A DNA stretch of 41,412 nucleotides. Source: an uncultured Ruminococcus sp. Its GTDB lineage: Bacteria > Bacillota > Clostridia > Lachnospirales > Lachnospiraceae. This document shows positions 1 through 8,124 of the stretch, in pieces. A program made the position numbers and the translations under genes. The stretch is from NCBI GenBank assembly GCA_900553885.1, contig USFD01000020.1, forward strand, positions 1 through 41,412, given 5' to 3'. Positions within the stretch are counted from its first letter, which is position 1, and each line of letters opens with the position of its first letter. The notes under the pieces are model-generated. The model was not told the DNA's origin. It ran no database searches and saw only the letters and a list, made by a program, of their open reading frames with translations.

Positions 1-2
1 AA

Positions 3-674
3 AAAGTGAAGAAGATCTATCTGAATGCAGATGGAGGGACATGGATCCAGAGCGGTAAAAAGAGGATTGCAGGGATCACCAGTGTATTGGATGAATTCCA
101 TCTGCAAAAGTATCTGTTGAAAATGACAAGCCACTTGAAAGACAGCGTGGATGATGCACGAAAAGAACTCTGTGATGCGATCAAAAGCGGAACCAAGTCA
201 GATTTCCAAAGTGTAGTTGAACGGCTGAAAGTCTGCGCAGAAACAGAAGCGACAGAAAAACGGATTGAAGAAAGCGGAGCCTATATCCTCTCGAACTGGA
301 CAGCAGCAAAAATCCGTTTAAAGGATCGAGAGACAGTAAAGGGTTGCAGCGCAGAAGGGCATGTGAGCCATGTATTGTCCTCGCGGATGAGTTCCCGTCC
401 TATGGGCTGGAGCCGGACAGGAGTAGATAAAATGGCGCATTTAAGGGCGTATTATTGGAACGGCGGGGATATGTTGGAACTGGTCAGACAGCAGGAGCGG
501 GAGCTTCCGGTAGCAGCCGGCGCAGAAAATGAAGTGCTGAGCTGCGAGAGTATGCTGCGATGGGAGAGACATCGTCACAATAAGCTCGGGAAATATATAG
601 AGAGCATAAACCACAGTGTCAGTACAGAAGTGAAAAAGTATGCATGGTTTAATGCGCATATCTGGGGATTATAA
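3..674 (+). CDS. ISLre2-family (UPF0236-type) transposase, C-terminal part
   Basis: The frame is open to the left edge, so only the C-terminal part (about 220 residues) is present. The GTG at 6 is probably an internal valine codon. Features seen: a YLNADGGTWI segment near the start, a long charged helical stretch, and a conserved-looking block with HVSHVLSSRMSSRPMGWSRT followed by an ACT-like 'KMAHLRAYYWNGGD'. From memory this matches ISLre2/UPF0236 transposases, usually about 450-500 residues. The stop at 672-674 is followed by about 200 noncoding bases that should hold the right end of the element, but I could not identify a terminal repeat. The upstream half is outside the window, so it is unknown whether the gene is intact. 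Family call from recognition only. Confidence 0.75.
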   Translation, partial: KVKKIYLNADGGTWIQSGKKRIAGITSVLDEFHLQKYLLKMTSHLKDSVDDARKELCDAIKSGTKSDFQSVVERLKVCAETEATEKRIEESGAYILSNWTAAKIRLKDRETVKGCSAEGHVSHVLSSRMSSRPMGWSRTGVDKMAHLRAYYWNGGDMLELVRQQERELPVAAGAENEVLSCESMLRWERHRHNKLGKYIESINHSVSTEVKKYAWFNAHIWGL

Positions 675-870
675 AAGCAAAGGACTTGCAAGAAGAAAAC
701 AAAGGAAGTATAGTATAAAAAGGTATTGAAATGAACTGATATATCTGAAACACATCTGGCAGTTTCTGCCACTATAATTCCTACAGTAAATTTACGCCGC
801 CTCCGATCAATAAAAATGTGGTTATTTTTGTCTTTTGGTGGTAAGATAAAAGAAAAGAAAGGGTGATGAT
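675..870. other. Noncoding gap after the transposase
   Basis: AT-rich stretch with a small hairpin (TGGCAG at 757-762, CTGCCA at 766-771). No credible gene is seen. It probably contains the right end of the ISLre2-type element and the promoter and RBS (AAAGGGTG, 857-864 region) of the small gene at 871. Confidence 0.5.
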
Positions 871-1029
871 ATGGCATTAGCACAGGCAACAAAATCTCAT
901 GAAACGACCTACACATTGGATGATGCAATGGATATTCTTCTTACAAAACTGGATGATGCCATTAATAATATAGAAACCGGCAGAGTACAGACGCTAGAGG
1001 AAGCGTGGAAAGAGATTGATGAAATATAG
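871..1029 (+). CDS. Small antitoxin-like protein (RelB/ParD type), 52 residues
   Basis: ATG at 871 follows an AAAGGGTGATG-type ribosome binding site. The 52-residue product is acidic. Its body is helical with LDDAMDILLTKLDDAINNIE, and it ends with LEEAWKEIDEI. From memory, antitoxins encoded just upstream of RelE/ParE toxins in clostridia often end with an 'AW.EID' tail. The next frame starts at 1019 as a 4-base-class overlap (ATGAAATATAG), as is usual for such pairs, and its product begins MKYRVLIT, a typical RelE/ParE N-terminus. The partner is broken, so this antitoxin is probably an orphan. Function is inferred from size, tail motif and context. Confidence 0.5.
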   Translation: MALAQATKSHETTYTLDDAMDILLTKLDDAINNIETGRVQTLEEAWKEIDEI

Positions 1030-1139
1030 AGTCCTGATTACAGAAATTGGCAAAGATGCAGGAAGAAGGCGAATCCGAAGAAAGTAGAAAAACTGATGCA
1101 GAAGACGGCCTGAAGGACTTTTTATCAGCAGAAGCTTAA
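1019..1139 (+). pseudogene. Decayed RelE/ParE-type toxin remnant
   Basis: An ATG at 1019 overlaps the end of the antitoxin-like gene. It reads MKYRVLITEIGKDAGRRRIR and stops at 1085-1087 after 22 residues, far shorter than the usual 85-100 residues. A second open frame over 1038-1136 gives an acidic tail, SRKTDAEDGLKDFLSAEA, that stops at 1137-1139. It resembles the C-terminus of some other protein joined here by deletion. So the toxin N-terminus appears fused to unrelated sequence after a deletion or frameshift. The toxin assignment rests on the MKYRVLIT start and the overlap. Confidence 0.4.
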
Positions 1140-1144
1140 GTTGC

Positions 1145-1173
1145 TTGTTTTTTTACCCCGGATAGGCTATAAT
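1145..1173 (+). promoter_or_regulatory. fba promoter
   Basis: -35 TTGTTT (1145-1150), 17-base spacer, -10 TATAAT (1168-1173). It is about 80 bases upstream of the fba start, so the transcript has a leader that contains the hairpin at 1199-1231. Confidence 0.7.
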
Positions 1174-1198
1174 AAAAAAAGCTTAAAAAATCAGACAA

Positions 1199-1231
1199 CT
1201 CCGCCGGCTGACTTACAGGAAGCCGGCGGAG
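1199..1231 (+). other. Perfect 11-bp hairpin in the fba leader
   Basis: CTCCGCCGGCT (1199-1209) and AGCCGGCGGAG (1221-1231) are perfect inverse complements with an 11-base loop. No T-run follows, so it is not a terminator for the leader. It lies between the promoter and the GGAGGAG ribosome binding site (1243-1249). It may protect the 5' end of a highly expressed mRNA, or it may be regulatory. Confidence 0.75.
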
Positions 1232-1255
1232 CAGTGAGAAGTGGAGGAGAAAAAA

Positions 1256-2119
1256 ATGTTAGTATCAGCGACAGAAATGCTTCAGAAAGCAAAAGCAGGC
1301 CACTATGCAGTAGGCCAGTTCAACATCAACAATCTTGAATGGACAAAAGCAATCCTGACAGCAGCTCAGGAGTGCAATTCTCCGGTTATCCTCGGAGTAT
1401 CCGAAGGCGCCGGAAAATATATGGGCGGATACAAAACGATCGTTGGCATGGTAAACGGAATGATCGAAGAACTGGGCATTACAGTTCCGGTTGCAACTCA
1501 TCTGGATCACGGCGGCTACGATGCATGCCTGAAATGTGTTGAGGCCGGTTTCTCATCTATTATGTTTGACGGATCTCACTATCCGATCGAGGAGAACATC
1601 GCAAAGACAACAGAGCTGGTTAAAATCGCTCATGACAACAATATGTCTATCGAGGCTGAGGTCGGAGCAATCGGCGGAGAGGAAGACGGCGTAATCGGAA
1701 AAGGCGAGTGCGCAGATCCCAACGAGTGCAAGATGATTGCAGATCTGGGAATCGATTTCCTGGCAGCAGGTATCGGAAACATTCACGGTGTATATCCGGA
1801 CAACTGGGAAGGATTAAGCTTTGAGACTCTGGACGCGATCCAGCAGAAGACAGGCGATATGCCGCTGGTTCTTCACGGAGGCACAGGTATTCCGGACGAT
1901 ATGATTAAGAAAGCCATCACTCTGGGAGTTGCAAAGATCAACGTAAACACAGAGTGCCAGATCGTGTTCACAGAGGCAACACGCAAGTACTTTGAAGAAG
2001 GAAAAGATAAAGTAGGCAAGGGATTTGACCCGCGTAAAGTCCTGAAACCGGGATACGAAGCAATCATCGCAAAAGTAAAAGAAAAGATGGAATTATTCGG
2101 CTCCGTAGGAAAGGCCTGA
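1256..2119 (+). CDS. fba: Class II fructose-1,6-bisphosphate aldolase
   Basis: Cytoplasmic zinc-dependent aldolase that interconverts fructose-1,6-bisphosphate with dihydroxyacetone phosphate and glyceraldehyde-3-phosphate in glycolysis and gluconeogenesis. ATG at 1256 is chosen because GGAGGAG at 1243-1249 is its ribosome binding site; the in-frame GTG at 1241 lies on that site and would be wrong. The 287-residue product has the normal length for this family. Visible motifs are QFNINN near the start, THLDHGG (residues 81-87, with the catalytic Asp84 and a zinc-binding His85), VEAGFSSIMFDGSH, the glycine-rich LHGGTGIP, and KINVNTE near the end. It is monocistronic, with its own promoter and the terminator at 2190-2223. 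Confidence 0.96.
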   Translation: MLVSATEMLQKAKAGHYAVGQFNINNLEWTKAILTAAQECNSPVILGVSEGAGKYMGGYKTIVGMVNGMIEELGITVPVATHLDHGGYDACLKCVEAGFSSIMFDGSHYPIEENIAKTTELVKIAHDNNMSIEAEVGAIGGEEDGVIGKGECADPNECKMIADLGIDFLAAGIGNIHGVYPDNWEGLSFETLDAIQQKTGDMPLVLHGGTGIPDDMIKKAITLGVAKINVNTECQIVFTEATRKYFEEGKDKVGKGFDPRKVLKPGYEAIIAKVKEKMELFGSVGKA

Positions 2120-2139
2120 AAACTTTTTTAAAAATTTGC

Positions 2140-2168
2140 TTGCTTTTTTTACAGGGCTGCGTTATACT
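2140..2168 (+). promoter_or_regulatory. Candidate promoter of the glutamine synthetase gene, upstream of a terminator
   Basis: -35 TTGCTT (2140-2145), 17-base spacer, -10 TATACT (2163-2168). It sits upstream of the terminator at 2190-2223, and I see no better promoter between that terminator and the gene. If used, glutamine synthetase transcription would have to pass the terminator. Confidence 0.5.
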
Positions 2169-2189
2169 GACTGACGTAGACAAGAACAA

Positions 2190-2223
2190 GGGCGTTCCAA
2201 TAACGATTGGAGTGCCCTTTTTT
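2190..2223 (+). terminator. Intrinsic terminator after fba / in the glnN leader
   Basis: Stem GGGCGTTCCAA (2190-2200) with TTGGAGTGCCC (2207-2217), two G-U pairs, loop TAACGA, followed by six T. It ends fba transcripts. It may also act as an attenuator for a transcript starting near 2175. Confidence 0.85.
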
Positions 2224-2264
2224 CGCTATATGGGGATTCTCACGATGTTCCGCAGAGCAGAGAG

Positions 2265-2309
2265 AGCCATCCTCACAGCGGGGTCTTTTAAGTAAAAAGG
2301 AGGATGGTT
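2265..2309 (+). promoter_or_regulatory. Possible RBS-sequestering stem before glnN
   Basis: AGCCATCCTC (2265-2274) can pair with GAGGATGGTT (2300-2309). Eight pairs are perfect, with one G-U and one A-U pair beyond. The 3' arm overlaps the AAAGGAGG ribosome binding site (2296-2303), so folding would hide it. Seen in the sequence; use in vivo is inferred. Confidence 0.4.
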
Positions 2310-2312
2310 GAG

Positions 2313-4427
2313 ATGAGTACAGAAATGTTCAACGTTGCAGACATTTTTGGGGAAAATGTTTTTAATGATACGGTAATGCAGGAACGTCTGCCGAAAAAAG
2401 TTTACAAGAATCTCAGAAAAACAATCGAAGAAGGAAAAGATCTGGATCTTGAGACAGCAGATGTCATTGCACATGAGATGAAGGAGTGGGCCATTGAAAA
2501 AGGCGCTACCCACTATACCCACTGGTTCCTGCCGCTGACAGGAGTAACAGCGGAGAAACATGATTCTTTTATTTCCGCACCGCTTCCAAGCGGCAAGGTT
2601 CTGATGAGCTTTTCCGGAAAAGAACTGATCAAAGGAGAGCCGGATGCATCTTCTTTCCCGTCAGGAGGATTAAGAGCTACATTTGAGGCCAGAGGATATA
2701 CAGCATGGGATTGTACATCACCGGCATTTGTAAGACAGGATGCAGGCGGAGCAACACTGTGTATTCCTACCGCATTCTGTTCCTATACAGGAGAAGCTCT
2801 GGATCAGAAGACACCTCTTCTGAGATCTATGGAAGCAATTAATAAACAGGCCCTGAGACTGCTCAGACTGTTCGGAAATACAACATCAAAGAAAGTTACA
2901 CCGTCTGTAGGACCGGAGCAGGAGTACTTCCTTGTTGATGCCGAGAAGTTTGAACAGAGAAAAGACCTGATCTATACAGGACGTACACTTTTCGGAGCAA
3001 TGCCGCCGAAAGGACAGGAGCTTGACGACCACTATTTCGGTACAATCCGTCAGAGAATCGCTGCTTTCATGCGCGATGTGAACATAGAACTGTGGAAGGT
3101 AGGTGTAACAGCCAAGACACAGCATAACGAGGTGGCTCCTGCACAGCATGAGCTGGCTCCGATCTATTCCGAGGCAAATATTGCGGTAGATCACAACCAG
3201 ATCGTAATGCAGACACTGAAGAGAGTGGCATGCCAGCACGGACTGAAGTGCCTCCTTCATGAAAAACCGTTTGCAGGTGTTAACGGTTCCGGTAAACATA
3301 ACAACTGGTCCATTACTACAGATGATGGAATCAATATGCTGGATCCCGGAAAGACCCCTCATGAGAATACACAGTTCCTTCTCGTACTCACCTGCATCTT
3401 AAAAGCAGTTAACAAGCATGCAGATCTTCTGAGAGAATCTGCAGCTGATCCGGGAAATGACCACAGACTGGGAGCAAACGAGGCTCCGCCGGCAATCATT
3501 TCCGTATTCCTGGGCGAGCAGCTTGAGGATGTGCTGGAGCAGCTGATCAGTACAGGAGAAGCTACCCACAGCTTAAAGGGAGGAAAGCTTGACACAGGTG
3601 TCAGCACACTTCCGGAGCTTGCAAAAGACGCTACAGACAGAAACCGTACATCACCGTTCGCATTTACAGGAAACAAATTTGAGTTCCGTATGGTCGGATC
3701 CCGTGATTCTATCGCGTCTCCGAACATTGTACTGAACACAATTGTGGCAGAGGCATTTGCAGATGCATGTGACGTGCTTGAGAAAGCTGATGATTTCGAT
3801 AAGGCAGTACATGACCTGATTAAGGAATATGCAACTGAGAACCAGAGAATTGTCTTCAATGGAGACGGATACTCTGAAGCATGGGTAGAAGAGGCGGCCA
3901 GAAGAGGCCTTCCGAACATCCGCTCAATGGTAGAGGCAATTCCGGCAATGGTTACAGATACTGCAGTGAACCTGTTTGAGAGATTCGGCGTATTTACAAA
4001 AGCTGAGCTTGAGTCCCGTGCAGAGATTCAGTATGAGACATATGCAAAAGCGATCAACATCGAAGCCCGCACAATGATTGATATGGCAAGCAAACAGTTC
4101 CTGCCTGCATTTATTAAATATACAAAAACACTTGCAGATACTGTCAACTCTGTGACAGCAGCAGGAGCAGATGCATCTGTTCAGAAAGAAACACTTGAGA
4201 AAGTGACAGAACTGATGGGCGAGACAAAGACTGCACTGGATGCCCTGATCAAGGTGACTGACGAAGCTGCGGCAAAAGAAGAAGGCGCTGTACAGGCAAA
4301 CTTCTATCACTCTGACGTATTCCCGGCAATGGAAGCGCTCCGCGCGCCGGTAGATAAGCTGGAGATGATCGTGGACAAAGAAGCATGGCCGATGCCGTCT
4401 TACGGAGATCTTATTTTCGAAGTTTAA
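2313..4427 (+). CDS. glnN: Glutamine synthetase, type III
   Basis: ATP-dependent synthesis of glutamine from glutamate and ammonia, the central ammonium-assimilation step. At 704 residues the protein has the length of type III (GlnN) enzymes (about 700), well above type I (about 440-470). Motifs seen: THWFLPLTG and EKHDSF near residues 70-85, a GPEQEYFLVD segment, the NEVAPAQHELAP segment, and HNNWSITT; these are typical of the family. ATG at 2313 is chosen over the in-frame ATG at 2304 because the AAAGGAGG site (2296-2303) abuts 2304 and leaves the normal 9 bases before 2313. The gene stands alone between the terminators at 2190-2223 and 4453-4507. Its leader suggests nitrogen-dependent control, but no regulator is encoded nearby. 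Confidence 0.95.
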   Translation: MSTEMFNVADIFGENVFNDTVMQERLPKKVYKNLRKTIEEGKDLDLETADVIAHEMKEWAIEKGATHYTHWFLPLTGVTAEKHDSFISAPLPSGKVLMSFSGKELIKGEPDASSFPSGGLRATFEARGYTAWDCTSPAFVRQDAGGATLCIPTAFCSYTGEALDQKTPLLRSMEAINKQALRLLRLFGNTTSKKVTPSVGPEQEYFLVDAEKFEQRKDLIYTGRTLFGAMPPKGQELDDHYFGTIRQRIAAFMRDVNIELWKVGVTAKTQHNEVAPAQHELAPIYSEANIAVDHNQIVMQTLKRVACQHGLKCLLHEKPFAGVNGSGKHNNWSITTDDGINMLDPGKTPHENTQFLLVLTCILKAVNKHADLLRESAADPGNDHRLGANEAPPAIISVFLGEQLEDVLEQLISTGEATHSLKGGKLDTGVSTLPELAKDATDRNRTSPFAFTGNKFEFRMVGSRDSIASPNIVLNTIVAEAFADACDVLEKADDFDKAVHDLIKEYATENQRIVFNGDGYSEAWVEEAARRGLPNIRSMVEAIPAMVTDTAVNLFERFGVFTKAELESRAEIQYETYAKAINIEARTMIDMASKQFLPAFIKYTKTLADTVNSVTAAGADASVQKETLEKVTELMGETKTALDALIKVTDEAAAKEEGAVQANFYHSDVFPAMEALRAPVDKLEMIVDKEAWPMPSYGDLIFEV

Positions 4428-4450
4428 TAAAGTATAATAAAAGTATAAAA

Positions 4451-4507
4451 AAGACAGAGCTCTTTTGGGAACTGCCCGGCAGATCCCAAAAAGAGCTCTG
4501 TCTTTTT
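4451..4507 (+). terminator. Strong terminator after glnN, probably bidirectional
   Basis: GACAGAGCTCTTTTGGGA (from 4453) is complementary to TCCCAAAAAGAGCTCTGTC (ending about 4502). Flanking A- and T-runs make it usable in both directions. Confidence 0.93.
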
Positions 4508-4530
4508 CTATCCCTGTTTCAGGGAAACAA

Positions 4531-4560
4531 TTGACAGAAAGGCCGGAGAGGAGGCATACT
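4531..4560 (+). promoter_or_regulatory. Promoter of the two-component system
   Basis: -35 TTGACA (4531-4536), 18-base spacer, -10 CATACT (4555-4560), about 60 bases before the sensor kinase start. Confidence 0.55.
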
Positions 4561-4622
4561 AAAAAAACAGATTACAATGACGGGAGAAAGGGCAGCATCT
4601 CTGCCGGAAGAGAGGAAGAGGA

Positions 4623-6416
4623 ATGAAGAAGAGGAAAAGTCTGGGAGCGAAACTGGTTCTTTCATTTATGATTACATCGATTATCCCGATTATCCTGATG
4701 AACCTGTTTTCGTACTATAATACCACAGGAATTGTAAGAGACAGTATTACGGAGATGACGGAGTACAATCTGGAGCAGACGCAGTCCAGTGTGAATTCAA
4801 ATGTAAAGGCGTACCGGGATCTCCTCTATCAGATTTATTCGGATGATGAAGTGATTGATCTCGTCTGCAGGCTGAACGAGGGGGAGAATATTATCGTAAA
4901 TAAAAACCAGCTGCAGCGGAAACTGCGCGGGTTTTTCTATACAAAGGAATATGTCCGCAGCATTACGATAGTGACAACGAACGGAACAATAATATTCTGG
5001 GATGCGATTACCGGATCTTCGGCCCAGAGCTCCTGGATGCCTTACTATGGCCTGAATTCCAGGGAACTGTATGAGAAAATATCCGGTTCGAAACAGCCCT
5101 GCCTTCTTCCTGCAAAACAGGCGGCCACAATGGCCAATACAGAAAATTATCTGTTTCATATCGGCAATAAGATCGTGGATTATAACCACCGGAACGAACA
5201 GATCGGCGTAATCATTATGAGTGTGGATGAAACGCTGCTGGAAGAGGTGTGCAACGGACAGGGAAACAGGGAGAATTCCTTTAATTTTATTGTTGACGGA
5301 GACGGATATATTGTTTCCTATCCGGATCAGACGAAAGTGGGAGATCAGATTGCAAACTTCAGCAGAGAGGAGGAGGACCTGTATATCCGCTATGTAAGAG
5401 AAAGCGGCCAGTATGAGGGGGAGAAGATTCTGATTCATACTATATATGACGGCGATTACGGATGGACGGTGGTAAATGTAGTGAATCAGGCCCGGACATT
5501 CAGCCGGCTGAATACCCAGCAGACCCTTCTTCTCGGTATTCTTGTGATTTCTTTGCTTGTTCTGATAATTATGATACGGTTCTTTACCAGAAATCTTACC
5601 GGTTCTGTGAAAAAAGTCGTGTCTGTTATGCATGATGTGGAAAGCGGTAAATGGGAAAGCAGGATTCACATTGACAGCAGGATGCCCAGGGAGGTGGAGA
5701 CAATCGCCGTCCAGTATAATCATATGATGGACCAGGTGCGGGATTCGATGGCAAAGGAACAGGAGCTGAGCCGGCAGAAGCAGAAAGCGGAGATTACGGC
5801 TCTTGAAGCGCAGATTAATCCCCATTTCTTATATAATATTCTGGATACGATCAACTGGATGGCCATCGGGAAGAAGGCATTTGAGATCAGCAGGGCGATC
5901 AGCGCCCTTGCGGCCATTCTTCGCTACGGGATTGACAACAGCAACGGAATTGTGACAATCCGGGATGAGTATGAGTGGCTGAAGCAGTATCTGCTGCTTC
6001 AGCAGACCAGGCTGAAAGAAGGGTTTGAAAGCCGGATTTCCATTCAGCCGGAGGCTATGGAGGTGAAAGTACATAAGCTACTTATCCAGCCCTTTGTAGA
6101 GAATGCCATAATCCACGGATTCGACGGGATAGACAGAAAAGCAGTGCTGGGGGTTGAGATTGAACGGGAGGGAGAAAAGGGATTAAAAATAGAGATTTAT
6201 GACAACGGGCGGGGGATGCCGGAAGAGACAGCTGCCCGGTTCAACCGGGGAGAATTCCCGGATACGGAAGGCAGAAGCCATATCGGCATGAAAAATGCGC
6301 TGGAACGTATTAAAATGTATTACGGAGAGAACTCGGAGGTGCGCGTCGAGAGCAGGGAAAACGAGTATACTAAGGTGATTATTCGAATAAGAGACACAGC
6401 AGGAGGACAGGAATGA
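4623..6416 (+). CDS. YesM-type sensor histidine kinase
   Basis: Membrane sensor of a two-component system, 597 residues. An N-terminal membrane helix (about residues 11-30) is followed by an extracellular sensor region of about 260 residues (probably Cache-like), a second helix (about 300-322, LLLGILVISLLVLIIMI), a HAMP-like linker, and a His_kinase domain. The phospho-acceptor lies in LEAQINPHFLYNILDTINWM, with His401. The HATPase domain shows FVENAIIHGF (N box) and YDNGRGMP (G1 box). This layout is the YesM/LytS-like family that controls sugar transporters in Firmicutes. The stop overlaps the regulator's start by 4 bases (ATGA), so the two are co-translated. It is first in the carbohydrate locus and so probably senses an extracellular sugar or a loaded binding protein; the ligand is unknown. 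Confidence 0.92.
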   Translation: MKKRKSLGAKLVLSFMITSIIPIILMNLFSYYNTTGIVRDSITEMTEYNLEQTQSSVNSNVKAYRDLLYQIYSDDEVIDLVCRLNEGENIIVNKNQLQRKLRGFFYTKEYVRSITIVTTNGTIIFWDAITGSSAQSSWMPYYGLNSRELYEKISGSKQPCLLPAKQAATMANTENYLFHIGNKIVDYNHRNEQIGVIIMSVDETLLEEVCNGQGNRENSFNFIVDGDGYIVSYPDQTKVGDQIANFSREEEDLYIRYVRESGQYEGEKILIHTIYDGDYGWTVVNVVNQARTFSRLNTQQTLLLGILVISLLVLIIMIRFFTRNLTGSVKKVVSVMHDVESGKWESRIHIDSRMPREVETIAVQYNHMMDQVRDSMAKEQELSRQKQKAEITALEAQINPHFLYNILDTINWMAIGKKAFEISRAISALAAILRYGIDNSNGIVTIRDEYEWLKQYLLLQQTRLKEGFESRISIQPEAMEVKVHKLLIQPFVENAIIHGFDGIDRKAVLGVEIEREGEKGLKIEIYDNGRGMPEETAARFNRGEFPDTEGRSHIGMKNALERIKMYYGENSEVRVESRENEYTKVIIRIRDTAGGQE

Positions 6417-7936
6417 AGGTAATTGTGGTGGAAGATGAAGTCAGAATCCGTGAGGGCATCCGGGATCTGATTGATATGCTGGAAGATGAATGGGAATTTG
6501 CAGGAGAAGCGGAAAACGGCGAAGCAGGGCTGGAGCTGATCCGCAGCATCCATCCGGAAGTGGTCATAACGGATATCCGTATGGCGAAAATGGACGGACT
6601 GGAGATGCTGGAGGCGGCCAGAGCAGAAGGCCTTGATGTGAAAGCGGTCGTGCTCAGTGCATATTCGGAATTTGAATATGCCAGAACGGCGATGAAAATG
6701 GGAGTAACGGAATATCTGCTTAAGCCGGTTTCCATTGATGAGTTTTTTAAAGCCCTGGAGCACATCCGGACCCAGATCGAAAAAGAAAAGCAACAGCAGC
6801 CGGACATGCTGGGAAGTCTGGAACAGGTAATCAGTGCTGTCGTTTACGGACAGCTGGAGCCGGATGAAGAGATACGGACATACCTGAAGTCCAGATATGA
6901 GATAGAGGAAAGCCAGACTTTTATTGAAGTGTGTATTTATCTTGGCAGCAGCGGGGCAGAGGATGCCGCTCAGGTGCAGCGGCGCTGGGAAAAGCTGCTG
7001 GAAAACGCAGGGGCTTTAGCCTACTGTATTATAAAGGCGGAGTATGAAAAATCCCTTCTGGCAGTGGTATACCGCTGCGGGGATGAACTCAGCCTGAAGA
7101 GGACAATACAGTTTACACTTATGAGAGAAAAAGCGGATTATGGAAGCGCCGGATATATACTGGCGGAGGGGCTGGAGGATCTGAAACCGAAATTCGAGAC
7201 GATCTACAGTTATATGGACTGGAATGTAACGCTTGGCGACGGTGTGCTGATCACATGGCCTCACGTTACTCAGATACAGACAATGGTGTGTGTCTATCCC
7301 GTGGAGCTGGAAAACAGTCTGAAGACAGAGCTCTGTCTTGGACAGATGGAAAAAGCGGAGGGGATTATCCGGAAATTCAACCGGTTCTTTTTTGAGGACA
7401 GGTTGTATACCCCGAAGGATATTAAGGAATCCTATATCCGTTTCCTGTGGGCGGCAATCGGCATTATGAATGAAATCGGTCTGATCGATTACAGCAGCCT
7501 GAACCAGAGGGCGATTCTGGATGGAATCATGGGAAGCCGCAGCAGACGGGAACTGGAGAGTATTGCGGAAAATATTTTTGCCTTCCTGACTGCGGGAAAA
7601 GAGAAGGAAAATCAGGAGCATCTGACGGTAAAGAGAATGAAAAGCATGATCCATGAGTTTTATCAGACTGGAATTACTCTGGATGAGATTGCCCGCCGTC
7701 TGGATGTGACTCCGGAATATCTGAGCAGCCAGTTTCACAAGGTTACCGGTGAAACATTTTCCGCTTATATGAGAAATTACCGGATACAGAAGGCAAAGGA
7801 GCTGCTTCTTGGAACCCAGATGAAGCTTTATGAGATCGCGGAGGCAGTGGGATATTCTGACGGGAAATATTTCAGCAAAGTGTTCCGGGAATGCACCGGC
7901 TGTCTGCCTGCGGAATACAGGAAGAGAAACAAATAA
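6413..7936 (+). CDS. YesN-type response regulator with AraC DNA-binding domain
   Basis: Transcriptional regulator paired with the kinase just upstream, 507 residues. The N-terminal receiver domain (1-120) has the acidic pair ED at 7-8, the phospho-acceptor Asp54 in VITDIRMAKMDG, and Lys104 in YLLKPVS. A middle region of about 270 residues has no motif I can name. The last 100 residues form an AraC-type double helix-turn-helix (TLDEIARRLDVTPEYLSSQF ... IAEAVGYSDGKYFSKVFREC). It starts by ATGA overlap with the kinase gene. The likely targets are the transporter and glycosidase genes downstream, but I could not define a binding site. Confidence 0.93.
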   Translation: MKVIVVEDEVRIREGIRDLIDMLEDEWEFAGEAENGEAGLELIRSIHPEVVITDIRMAKMDGLEMLEAARAEGLDVKAVVLSAYSEFEYARTAMKMGVTEYLLKPVSIDEFFKALEHIRTQIEKEKQQQPDMLGSLEQVISAVVYGQLEPDEEIRTYLKSRYEIEESQTFIEVCIYLGSSGAEDAAQVQRRWEKLLENAGALAYCIIKAEYEKSLLAVVYRCGDELSLKRTIQFTLMREKADYGSAGYILAEGLEDLKPKFETIYSYMDWNVTLGDGVLITWPHVTQIQTMVCVYPVELENSLKTELCLGQMEKAEGIIRKFNRFFFEDRLYTPKDIKESYIRFLWAAIGIMNEIGLIDYSSLNQRAILDGIMGSRSRRELESIAENIFAFLTAGKEKENQEHLTVKRMKSMIHEFYQTGITLDEIARRLDVTPEYLSSQFHKVTGETFSAYMRNYRIQKAKELLLGTQMKLYEIAEAVGYSDGKYFSKVFRECTGCLPAEYRKRNK

Positions 7937-8124
7937 AACTTTTGGGAAATCCCCCGTATCAGTGCGGCAGATGATTCTGCAGCGCAGTGCTGATACGGGG
8001 GACTTCTGTAATAAACAGTTTAGAATTTTACTCCTTTTACAGATATCTCCCGTTTCGGGAGAGAAAATAAAGTATTATACTTGCATTATCAGAAAACAGA
8101 AAAATAATTGAAGGAGGAAATTAG
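7937..8124 (+). other. Intercistronic region with two hairpins
   Basis: A strong hairpin pairs TCCCCCGTATCAG (7950-7962) with CTGATACGGGGGA (7990-8002), with inner pairs such as GCAG/CTGC (7967-7980). No T-run follows, so it is a poor terminator and may be a stabiliser or processing site. A second small hairpin is TCTCCCGTTTCGGGAGA (8046-8062). A TATACT (8076-8081) could be a -10 for the binding-protein gene, without a clear -35. AAGGAGG at 8111-8117 is the ribosome binding site for 8125. Confidence 0.65.

Noticed and set aside
781..805. Short likeness of GTAAATTTACGCCGCC to the core of element A
   Set aside because: About 15 bases only, without arms; could be chance. Not called as a remnant.
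2190..2223. ANTAR antitermination target in the glnN leader
   Set aside because: Needs two hairpins with hexaloops having A1 and G4; only one stem with a TAACGA loop is visible.
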